Position numbers and translations under genes: made by a program. From Neurospora intermedia (lineage: Eukaryota; Ascomycota; Sordariomycetes; Sordariales; Sordariaceae), in contig BTPP01000005.1 in the NCBI GenBank assembly GCA_037102815.1, forward strand, positions 806,001-870,000: a DNA stretch of 64,000 bases. Reading direction: 5' to 3'. Of this stretch, positions 44,854 through 55,421 are shown piece by piece. Each line of letters starts with the position of its first letter. Positions within the stretch are counted from its first letter, which is position 1. The notes beneath the pieces are model-generated. The model saw nothing but the letters and a program-made list of their open reading frames with translations, did not search any database and had not been told where the DNA came from.

Positions 44854-46360
44854 GAGAAGGTGGGTGAAGGTGGTGTTGCAACATTGTACACTGAAGGAGG
44901 GTGGGGTGGGGGGTGTGGAGGGGGAGGAAGAAAACGGCGAAAAGCTCAAGACATTCCAAAGCATTTTAGCCGATGATTGGCGCATTTCGGCAGATCCATG
45001 CCCCTCATCCGTTTCAGAAAAACCGCTGCGCATACCATTGGGGAAAACCCCCCCCCATGTTCCCCATCCTATTCTAGACTTTTTGTCCCGCTGTGGACGC
45101 GCCATCTCGCACTCTATAGACGCCGCCAACCAGCCGATGAAGGATGTGCATCGAATCATGGCCGGCGAATGTTTTGGAGTGAACGTGTTTGCAGCCTCAC
45201 GTTTGATCGGGTGGCTTGCTTTAACTCGAACATCAACTCCATTGTATGTGGACGGCATAAGCACAAAAAGGAGCTTTAATTGCATCTCAATGCTGTGGAT
45301 GTCTAGGTTGTTATGCTGTACATAGAGATATGTATGTATATTACTGTACGGTACGTAAAAGTAACACAGGAACCTCAAAGGCTGCAATACTGACAGCTGC
45401 TGTCTACCTATTAACCTCAGTACTCCCTGTAGTGTATAGAGAGATACCTAATGTATGTCTGTCATGTTGGTAGTAGGTACCCGTCTGATCCCGTATGTAA
45501 TAGTTCGTGGTGGCCCAGAGCACACGAGCAAGTGCGGTGAACAATGACAAAAGTACGGTAAACAAACTGCGTGGATTGTGGTGGAGTGATTAGTCGACTA
45601 GGTACCCGCGACTTGACATCGGCCCATTTTAGAGCCTCAGTTAGTGCAGGCTTGGCGTACCGTGTACCCGAAAACCTCTCAGGGGACGACACACTGACCG
45701 ACCATGGACATTTTGCACTTACAAGCATCAATCATTCTGCCCCCAGACTCCCCTCCCACATCACAGACACACACACACAATTCGTATCACGACAACAGCA
45801 GCAGCAGCGGCAGCGAGTCGACCTGCCCGTTCCGACCTTGTCCCCGCCTCACTTCCTTCTTTCCTCCAGACCGGGTACCTACCACTCAGACTCTCAACAA
45901 CAGGTAGTACTGCCAGTGATTCCTGTCTTGTCTTGTCTTGTCTTTAAGCGGCCCTGTTTGCAGCACTTGCCCCCGTCATTGATCACCCATTGTCGACCAG
46001 TGGAAAGCGACTGGAGTAGTCGAGCTGTGTTGTGTGTGAGGGGTGTCTTGTCTCTCTCTCCCTCCGTCTCTCTCCGCCAATTGAACATCCAGCAGCCAGC
46101 CAGCCAGCCAGCACCTCCACGCACTTGCTTGCTTGTATTTCCGTTTATCAATGGCCAGTCGCCCTGTCGCGTAAACAACCACCACCACTACCTTGCCTAC
46201 CTACCTACCTCTAGTACCACACCACCACTGCACTCACCACCACTTTACCTACTTGTCGCCCGCTCTCGCCCCGTCCTTGTGTCGCCGCCTCGTATATTGT
46301 CCAGAGCCGGAGCAGCCTGTACCTATTCCTTGGGTTTCCACCTCCCAAGAAACAACCGAA
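44854..46360. other. Intergenic region and 5' leader of the Rab-GAP gene
   Basis: 44854-45500 has no supported gene; a 192-codon minus frame there uses the inverted-repeat end and has no domain. 45700-46360 is pyrimidine- and CAC-rich with CTTGT and CAGC short repeats, and is the probable promoter and long 5' UTR of the gene at 46361. The large plus frame through it (45571-46620) is read-through of this leader. Confidence 0.45.
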
Positions 46361-49300
46361 ATGTCGGCATCCGAAGTACAGGAAGGGGCTGCTGCCCCCC
46401 ACGAGGCGGTCGCTACCAAAGAGATCCCCACGGAGACGGTTCAGGAGGTCACCCACGAGCACGAGAAAGAGGACGCTGCTTCCTCTCCCGTAACAGAGAC
46501 AAAGGACAAGGACTCCCAGCCCGACCACCAGCGACCAGCCTCTCTCGCTCCCACCAGCTTGTCCGACCCAGACGACAAGGACACCGTAAGTCTCCCTTTC
46601 CTTCAAGTTACTTACGTTAGTACTTGCCCCTAGGGAGGCACAAGGCAGTGCAACCCAAAGCAACAAGAGTACTATACGAGCGAGTGCTGACCAGCGACCA
46701 CAACCATGATTATTGCCCATCATGCAGGATACGTTTGAAGATGCCATCGACACAGGTTCCGTAAGGTCCCTAACAAAACGCTCTTCCTCGTTTCACCGCC
46801 CGCGCTCCCCATCCATGGACGATTCTGCCGCCGCCGACGCCGACCACGACGCCCGCTCCCACACCACAGAGACACCCCAAGTTCCCAAGACGACAGAGAT
46901 CAAGGAAGAGGAGCAGGAAGACGTCTTCGAGACCCCGGCACAGGAGCAGGAAAACAAGTCGCTACACCGCATCTCGCATGCTTCCAAGGTTTCAGAGGCG
47001 TCCGCTTTCTCGGCTGCATCGCTGGACGATGTAAGCCTAAACGATAATTCTACAATTGGAGACAAAACAGGTACGTTGGAAGGTGTACGCACAGCCAACC
47101 AAAACCCACCGGACTGTACTGACAAGCGAATCCAGAGAAATCCCTTGATACGGCCCCTTCGTCAACCAAGAAGCTATCAATAAGCAGTATAGCTAGTGCC
47201 CTGCCCGCCATGCCGTGGTCACCTTCCGCTACCGACGAAGCTGTAAAAAGCCCACCCGCGGCCGCTGCCGTGGCTGCCGCCGCTCCTCCTGCGCCTGCGC
47301 CCGTTGCCCTTACTCCGGCACCACCGCCTCCCGTCACCCGAAAACTAACTAGCCCCTTTTCCTGGCTGTCCAGGAGTTCATCAAAGGAGCAAGCCAACCC
47401 ACCCCCACCGCCAGCCGCCACAACGGCTCCAAGACGGAATACCGCCAGCTCTGTTGCAACTCTCTCCAGCAACCCCGATGGAACATTAGGCAAGGTTGAC
47501 GAGGAGGGCAACAAGAACACTCTCAAGGATCGCTTCAAGCAGTTGCGCCTAAGAGAGGAGGGCAGCGCGCCCACCGGAGACGATGATGAGAAGAGCTCTA
47601 CCCCGGAGGAGAAGGAAACAGTCCAACCCCCTCCATCGCCGCTTCCACCAACTCCCAACCCGGCTCTCGCTCCCGGTACCGCATCCGGGGTCACTGCTGG
47701 CCCAGCGGGCTCCGATACCCCTGTGGACTGGGATCTGTGGCAGACGGTTGTGTACGAAGGTCCCGCAGCTGTTGCTCGGACGAGCCCTGAGCAGTTGAAG
47801 GAGGCCATCGCGAAGGGTATCCCCAGCGCCATCCGTGGAGTCATCTGGCAAGTTCTGGCACAAAGCAAAAATGAGGAACTGGAAACAGTCTACCGAGACT
47901 TGGTTGCGAGGGGTACAGACAAGGAGAGAAAAACTGACAGGCAAAGCAATGCCTCAATATCACTGAGTAACGGCGGCAAGCCGAGCGGCAAGGATACGCC
48001 CTCTTCTGCCTCGTCAGTTCACTCAGAAAAATCTGGACCCAACGGAACCGGCGCTCCTTCTCCGACAGAGAAAGACGCGGAAGCCCTCGCCAAGGCCCAG
48101 GCTCTTGCCGCGGCGGAGCGCAAGAAGAAGGAAAAGGAAGACAAGGAAATGTTATCGAGGCTCGAAAAGGTCATTAGGAGGGATCTGGGCGCTCGAACGA
48201 GCTATTCCAAATTTGCCGCCGCCCAAGGGCTTCAGGAGGGCCTCTTTGGCGTGTGCAAGGCATATGCTCTCTTTGACGAAGCCGTCGGCTATGCTCAAGG
48301 CATGAACTTCCTCGTCATGCCTCTTCTCTTCAACATGCCCGAGGAGGAGGCCTTCTGCCTGCTGGTACGACTAATGAACCAATACCACCTTCGCGAGCTC
48401 TTTATCCAGGACATGCCCGGTCTGCACAAGTGCCTCTACCAGTTTGAGCGCATCCTCGAGGACCTCGAGCCCGCGCTCTACTGCCACCTCCATCGGCGCG
48501 GCATCTCCCCTCACCTCTACGCCACGCAGTGGTTCCTCACCCTGTTCGCCTACCGCTTCCCCCTGCAGCTCGTTCTGCGCATCTATGACCTGATCTTCTC
48601 TGAGGGTCTGTCGGCCATCATCAAGTTCGGCATTGTGCTCATGCAGAAGAACGCGACGGCCCTCCTCGGCATGTCCGACATGTCGCAGCTCACCACCTTC
48701 CTCAAGGACCGTCTTTTCGACGTCTACATCGACGCCACCCCGTCGTCCAACTCGATCCTTGAGAACGGATTCTTCGGCTCTAGCTCCGCCAGCATCGACA
48801 AGGAGGTCTACCGCGCCGACCAACTCGTCCGCGACGCGTGCGACGTCAACATCACGGCCGAGCTGCTCAAGGAGTACGGCAAAGAGTGGGAGGAAAAGAC
48901 CAAGGCCGAGAAGGAGCGGGAGCAGGAACTCGAAGGTCTAAAGCAGGCCAACACCAATTATACGGTCATCGTACGCCGACTCGAAGAGCGCATCGAGGCC
49001 GTGGATCGTGAGCAGGCCTCGCTTGCGACTGAGCTGGTGAGGACAAAGGTGGAGAACGAGGAGCTCAGGGATGAGAATGAATCTCTCAGGGGCCAGGTGA
49101 AGGAGCTGAGGGTGGTGATTGAGCATCAATCAACGGAGATGGAGAACAAGTGGAATCTGGAGCGGGACGATTTGATGAAGAGGAACGAGAAGGTGCATGA
49201 GGAGAATCAGAAGCTGGAGAAAGAGCTGGCGGATTTGGAGGAGCAGTTGGTGCAGACCAAGTTGCAGTACGCTGAGGTAAGTTATATTTCCTGTCAGGGA

Positions 49301-49417
49301 CAGAATAATCGGGACAATGAAAAGAATGCTAACTCATTTTATGAGCAGATTAACTCGGCTCATGAAACGCTTACTAGGAAGTGGGCGGATCTCAAGAGGC
49401 AGGTGCAAGCTGCTTGA
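46361..49417 (+). CDS. TBC-domain Rab GTPase-activating protein, Gyp5-like
   Basis: Four exons: 46361-46585, 46728-47070, 47136-49276 and 49349-49417, 925 aa. All donors are GTAAGT or GTACGT and the phases join; the last intron (72 nt) is open in frame but has donor GTAAGT, branch TGCTAAC and acceptor GAGCAG. Residues 1-~400 are disordered, acidic then Pro/Ala-rich. The TBC domain spans ~412-720: IPSAIRGVIWQVL, then after a ~100-residue Ser/Ala/Lys insertion the Arg-finger region IRRDLGART (536-544), and the Gln finger in YAQGMNF (575-577). The Arg sits one residue later than in the usual I-x-x-D-x-x-R. Residues ~740-905 are a long coiled coil. Yeast Gyp5 acts on Ypt1/Sec4 in ER-Golgi and exocytic traffic; the Rab here is inferred only from family. 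Confidence 0.9.
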
Positions 49418-50516
49418 TCGAGGATCGCGGTATGTGTGGTATGTGATACGTGGTATGGAATACGGTGTGGTGTCTAATAGTAGAATTTGGTGTTATTGGA
49501 CAATCAGCCTTGTTGTCTTGTCATCTTCTAAGAGAGAAGGGATAGACGGTTAAAAGAACCATCGTAGTAGCTTTGCCTTGCGTTGCTTCTTTACATGTTG
49601 GGACATGGATGGATACCTCTACCTTTAGATAGTTGTCGTCCTCAGGTTGTGTTGGTGCGTTCCATACCTACTGTTGTTTGATTAGTACATTGCCATGTCC
49701 TGTTCTGTTAGGAAACCGACTGCCTATCATGGCGTTGCATTCTGGAGGGAAGGAGGAAGAGGAAAAGGGAAGGGAAGGGAAGTGAGGCATTACATATAGA
49801 CGACGAGAGAGACAGAGAGGGCACAAAAAGGGGGGAACGAAAGGGTGGGATGGGAGGAGATGAGAAAGCATGAGGTAGCAATGAAGAAGCATGAGAGAAC
49901 AGAACATAAGAGCACAAGAGCATATTCTACAGTTACAATGACGTCCTGACAACATACTCACTATATCCATCTTGAGTCAAAATTGCGATGCGATGTATTT
50001 GGTGGTGTCTGGTATAACTATGAACATAATACCCCTACTACCCCTTTCCTCCATCCCTTCGTCTTTGAGATGTCATAGACAAGGTATTCCACGATCAACT
50101 CCATCAAACTTGGTACATATACGGAGGAGCCTAGTTGTAGGCATATTTTGGAAGGAAAACAAAAAAAACAGAATCAACTGAACCGACCTGTATTAATCTG
50201 GTGGTTGTAAGAGAATTGAGATCTGAAAGAAAGAGAAGGAAGGAATATGTCTAGAGTTACATGTTTCCTTAGGTGTCAAACGGAAACGTAGGTAGGTACC
50301 TATTGTACATATCATATCATAAACAAGGCAGCGTGGGGTGACTGAGGAAGTGGAAGCGAGTGAGGGAGGAAGAGTGTTAGAAAGAAGTCGGAAAGTTAGC
50401 ACGACATGTTATACCAGAGCCACACATACTTGCCAGAGCGTTCTTGTCATATACCCACTATATAATGCAGGATGGATACCATGCAGACGATATTCTCACA
50501 TTGATCAAGGTTGTCA

Positions 50517-50521
<5 letters not shown>

Positions 50522-50572
<51 letters not shown>
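50522..50572 (+). repeat. Poly-T tract, about 51 nt
   Basis: An uninterrupted T-run, the longest in the window. Confidence 0.9.
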
Positions 50573-50837
50573 CGAGTTTTTCTTCACATTTCAAGTTTCC
50601 GGGATTGGGCAAGTTGTCATGTTCTTAAATTTGTAGATTCTCGAATATGAACAACAACAAAATGAAATGGAGTTAAATTTTGGGTTGCCTCTCTTCTGTC
50701 TTTGTTTCTGTTAGTAGACGTATCTGCCGGCCACGATTCGAGTCCCTGTACAAGTCTAAGTAGCTTAGTTGCTTGTATATAACTTCCTCACGATTGACGA
50801 CTGACGACGGGCTCGCTTGTTAGTCCTCGTGAGTTGA

Positions 50838-50892
50838 TACCTACCTACCTACCTACCTACCTACCTACCTACCTACCTACCTACCTACCTAC
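50838..50892 (+). repeat. CCTA tetranucleotide microsatellite
   Basis: An uninterrupted (CCTA)n array. The same tetranucleotide and its complement TAGG occur as short runs all over the window. Confidence 0.9.
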
Positions 50893-52029
50893 TATACTTC
50901 CTTATTCTTATCAACTGTCGATTTCCCGTATCTTCCTTACCTCCATCAAACCCTCCCTTCTTTCTATCTATGTCTATATCTGAGTCTAAGTCCAAGTCTA
51001 GGTCTAAGTCCAAGTCCATCCCACAACTGCCACGGAACTATCTTCATAATGATAAGCTACGTTGATATACTTACAAGAAAGTTACGTATAGAGAGATGGA
51101 GACCTCCATGTATCTTCTCGTGTCCTTCATTCCGTTCTTTATTCCATCCGTCCGTCCATCCATCATGGAAGAAAACTTCGTAGGTAGGTAGTCAAGTCTC
51201 TACAACTAGGAAGAGACCAGGACCAGGGACGAACCAGGGACTGAATAGTCAAGAGTCAGGAGTTAGGAACAAGAAACCGTCAATTGCCTACCATGCATGC
51301 CGCATGTATGTGGTCGAAACTCGACAAAGAAAAAGAATTATCGTTATGTGAGAGGACTTGAGGAAAGAGGAAGGGACGATGGAGTAGATAAGTAAAAATT
51401 CCCTTGACTTGATTGTGTATAGAAGGCTTCGGCTAGAACATTTACCTGTGCGTACGCCTCCCTAAATGATATTGAAGCAACTCGGTTGACCAGGGCAGGA
51501 GATCCTTAAGCATGTTCTAGACGAACGGCGGAGGTAGTCGCTATCATAGGGCAATCGATGCGTTCAGTTTGGAAGGCGTCGAACACCTACTGCGGGATGC
51601 AAGGTGTTCGGGCTTGACGAGGATACATACGGAGATATTATTTTCATGTTAGACCTCCTCTAGACCAAGCTTGTACATCACAGATTACGGCGAATTTGAA
51701 GAGAATTAGTGAAGTGAAGCTTTGGATTGACTCGGGTGGCTGTGAATTGTCATGGTATCTCTCATTATCCCGTTGCCCTATAAACCCCATTCCATGCCTT
51801 TTACCGAAGAAACGAAGCAGCGAAAGGGGATAAGCAGTGGGCCGCCATCCTTTTTCAGACGACGGGGAACCACATGTTGGTCCTCGTACCGCTGCGCATG
51901 GCTCGCACGACAACGGACACGACAGACTCGACAATCGGGCGGACAGCCGACGCGAGCCTTGACCCATCAATCCATCTTCCTCCCTGATCCTCCTGGCACA
52001 GCAAACTCCTCCCGGCAAGGGCGAGACGT

Positions 52030-52913
52030 TTACTTGTGGAGCTTGCGCTGGTAGAAAGCGAGCTCCTCACCCTCGAGGATGTAACCGTCGCAGCGACCGG
52101 ACTGGCCGGGGCGGGAAGAGATGACGGCGTAGAGACGACCGGCCTCGAACTGCTTCTCGAGAGCGGGGTCGACCTTGCCGGCGGCGGCGAAGCGCTCAGC
52201 CTGCTTCTTCTCGACAGACTTGGACTTCTTGACCTCCTCAACGACCTGACCCTGCTTCTGCTGGCGACGGCGACCGAGGGGCTGGCCGTAGTGGGCCTCG
52301 TACCACTGACGGAAGGGGGCAGCGTCGATCTGGACAACAGCGGACTTGGTGAGGGTGTTGGTACGGACGAGCTCGTTGTTGGAAGGGTGGTCTGAAAAAG
52401 GTCACAATGTCAGCTTCTGAACGTGTTCTCCTAACCTGAAGGATGGGAGCCAAAAACTTACACGCGACAACGATCACACGGGTCTTGCGAGTGCAACCCT
52501 CGGAGGCCCAGGCAAAGTTACCGGAGTCGAGACGGAGGGCACGGTACTTGTGGTTACCACCGCGGGTGCGGACGGTGTGAATGCGCTTAGCACCGATACG
52601 GGTGTTAGCGGGCTGGCGACCCGCCTCGAAGGCTCTCTTCTTCCCTGCCGCGTTTGTCAGAAATGGTTTCTTTTGTACGCGTCAAAACAGGCTCAGAACG
52701 CATGGGGTTCAGTCAAGCTCTGCATTTCTGCGAGAACATTGACCTCCCAAGCGGACCTTCGAGAATATTATAGAGTATACGTACGGTAGTAACTGCAAAC
52801 AGACGCACGTTAGCTGGATTACAGACAGCGTTTCAATTAGGGGCGGGATGAACATACGCGCGCTTAGCACCGGTGTGGGAGCGCTTGTGCCTGGAGTCTC
52901 TGGAGATACCCAT
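52030..52913 (-). CDS. 40S ribosomal protein eS8 (S8)
   Basis: Structural component of the small ribosomal subunit. Four coding exons: 52913-52858, 52792-52785, 52644-52462 and 52391-52030, 202 aa, the usual fungal size. The product starts [19 protein letters not shown] and includes [37 protein letters not shown] and RRRQQKQ, all eS8 signatures, and ends QRKLHK. Exon 2 is only 8 nt (TTACTACC); it supplies the Tyr-Tyr and first base of Arg in AYYRKKR and is bounded by acceptor TTTGCAG and donor GTACGT, with branch GCTAAC before it. A further intron in the 5' UTR (53102-52925, donor GTGAGT, acceptor TTCAG) is likely. Intron-rich 5' ends are typical of Neurospora ribosomal protein genes. Confidence 0.95.
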
Positions 52914-52924
52914 TTTGCCGGTTC

Positions 52925-53102
52925 CTGAAGCGGTCGATGGTGGTTAGCTTTGCTGTCGGTCGTTGTCCGTCGTCGACTTCGAAGGGTGGTTGTGGGTTGC
53001 GAAAGAGGCACGCCAGCATGCCCCTAATCGCGAAACTACTAACTTTCTCCTCGTCGGGCGGTTGATGGGGATGGGGATTGGCAAAAATGCAAATGTACTC
53101 AC
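52925..53102 (-). other. Probable 5' UTR intron of the eS8 gene
   Basis: Donor GTGAGTACA at 53102 and acceptor CTTCAG ending at 52925 would splice a leader exon to the 11-nt stretch before the ATG at 52913. Inferred from consensus sites only. Confidence 0.5.
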
Positions 53103-53220
53103 CTCGTCGTGGATCGTTGACGGTGCGGTTGCGAGGTTGTGATGGCGGTGCTGGCGGCGGTCTCAAAGTCGATTTTGGAAAATGTGGGTGTGGAAATTTC
53201 GCGGACTCTTTCGGCCACAA

Positions 53221-55421
53221 GTTTAGGCGGCGCCGAATGGACCCATAGCCCTAGGCGCTTTTCTATCTATCACAAGTACCCTCGTACCTCTGCACGAGCC
53301 ATCATGCCAAGACATTGACGTCTTGAATCAAAGTGGGGCATCCTTCGCCTTGCAGTGTCAGCCCGGCCCAGGCTTCCAGCTCGAATTGCAACCTGCCGGT
53401 CGAAGCCTTGTTGGAGCGGACACTGCAGTGGATGCTAATGTCCCCGCCAGCTTCTGCCCCAGCCGTCCGGTGAAGTGCCCGCTCTGGCTTCGTTAGAGCC
53501 TCCAACAACGTGGGGCCGACTGGTGCCTCTCAGGTTGCTTGCGACGACGTAAGAAACCGGCTCAAGGTGGGGCAGAAGGGACAAGCGGAAAATTCCAGAT
53601 ACATGCCACGAGCAACGGCAACACTGCTAGCATATTAGTGAGATACACCAGAAGGTCTATGTAAGTGTACAGTACGAGGTGCTCGTAGTATCACGTCTCT
53701 TGTGTTTGCGTATCAAAAATCTTCCACTTCGGAAGACAGCAACAAGCTTGGGACGAGCTTTCCATAGTACGTACGCGAGTTCCAAGTCGGTCGAAAGTCA
53801 ACGACGTTCAGAGCCTTGCCCCACCTCTATATACCTAGACCACGCTGATGGATGATGTATGTGTTTCTACACCTTCGACTACCCGAGTGAGCCCTTTCAC
53901 ATAACACATGCCCATGATAGGGCGTTATGACATTTGTTGTGAAAGTGGAACAGAACCGCTATGAAATATGGTTTGTAACTGAACTTTTCGCCTTTGCTGC
54001 CATGAGGATTCACATCGATTGTGTATAGTGCGTAAATTACCATAACAATACCTAGACGTACTTACGCAATTGTACGACGCAGCAATCCAAGCTCTCCATG
54101 GAAGCTTTGTCCAGCTGGTACCTGCCTACCTGCCTCACCTTGTCCCGATAACCTAACATGAGACAACGACAACGTGGTGACCAACAGTTGCCGTCATGTT
54201 CCTCCAGTTTCTTTCGGGCCAACGAGGGGGCTGACAAACGAAGTGGGAGTTAAGTGTAGGTAGTGACTTTGTTGAAATATCGATACAGTAAAAAGGAACT
54301 ACATATGTAAATCATGGTGGCTTTCTATCTTTTTCATTGTTACAGTACGGTACGCGCCGAAGCATAGAGGTAGGTAGGTAAGTACTTACGGCGCCAACCC
54401 TGGACCCGTCACTAGAGAAAGTTCCCGACTGGACATGGACTTCGCTGCCCGCCCGTGACTGCACTCTCGTCACTGGCTTTCAACCGGATCTCCATCGAAA
54501 CTTTGCAACTTGCAGGTGCCTTGCCCAACCTCAACAACACCTTCCCCGACCATCACCCACCTCCACGATCACCACTCAAAGACTGACACTCTCAAGTACC
54601 TCTACATTCCATTTGTCTGTGTGGACGTCGCGAAAAACCAAAAGTTGGAGCATCTCGCTTTGCTGCACTGCAGTGGTAGAGGTAGGCACGACAAGCAAAC
54701 GACGGACCGCGGCATTCCACTTGTTGCAGTGATTGCCCTGCAAGTGGGACGTGCTTCTTGAGGTAGTTACCTCCACTGAGTCCCAACTCCCAAGGAAGTT
54801 CTGTTCTCGCCGCCCCGCACCCGCCGCCGCAGGCTTGCCAGTTGCCTTCCAACCAACCTAAACTTCTCAGGACAGTTCGTTTGGGTTGAAGCTCTGCTCC
54901 CATCTCTCGCATTAACAAGAATCACAACAACAACAACAACAACAACCCGCTCGCTCGCTCGCCCAACCAAAGCATCACGACGACGACGGCTGTTTAATAC
55001 CCCCACCAACATCCGTCTCTCACGCATCACCGGGCATTGCGGCTTCTGCAAGATCGGAACACCAAAGGACGACCTGCACTCGTCTTTTAGAGTTCTCCAA
55101 CCAGGTACGTAATCGGTGCCAATCAACGGATTCACGGCCTCAGCCTACCACCACCACCACCACCACCACCACCACCAGCATCCATCATCATCACCCCCAC
55201 TTCCCGCTTCTCCCTCTGTTTTTCCACTGCCTACGTCTTGACTGACATCTCCCGATTTAGTTGTCGCTCGCTTCCCGAAACCGTTTTTCTGTTCGATACC
55301 AAGCCGCGCAGCCTGCCTTGCTTTCCCATCGGAAGCTGCCGTCCATCAACGGGGACGTGTTGGTAGTGGAGGGGGAGATTTCACCTTTCGTTTAGTCTAG
55401 CGGCCCGGCCGCGTCGCAGTC
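53221..55421. other. Intergenic region and 5' leader of the HECT ligase gene
   Basis: No gene is supported between the eS8 promoter and 55422. CAA repeats (54918-54946), a CAC repeat (55147-55176) and TAGGTAGGTA (54370-54380) are present. 54480-55421 is CT/CA-rich and probably the promoter and long leader. A leader intron is possible (donor GTACGT near 55104). Confidence 0.45.

Larger units (their letters stand above)
49418..52029. other. Intergenic region rich in simple repeats
   Basis: A T-tract of about 51 lies at 50522-50572. Thirteen or so CCTA units lie at 50839-50892. A ~12-bp repeat of AAGTCCAAGTCT/AGGTCT type is at 50985-51018. ATTCGAGTCC near 50736 matches a tRNA B-box but no tRNA folds around it. 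Convergent 3' ends of the Rab-GAP and eS8 genes lie at either side. No gene is supported. Confidence 0.5.

Noticed and set aside
44809-45387. 192-codon minus frame overlapping the right inverted repeat
   Set aside because: It has no recognisable domain or start context, and its C-terminus is encoded by the element's terminal repeat.
45571-46620. 349-codon plus frame upstream of the Rab-GAP start
   Set aside because: It runs through an untranslated leader and the first exon in another frame; low-complexity and without ATG support.
50728-50745. Possible tRNA B-box (ATTCGAGTCC)
   Set aside because: No A-box, acceptor stem or anticodon arm can be formed around it.
50838-50892. CCTA array considered as a CRISPR or telomere-like array
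   Set aside because: The units are 4 bp without spacers and do not match the TTAGGG telomere repeat; it is a microsatellite.
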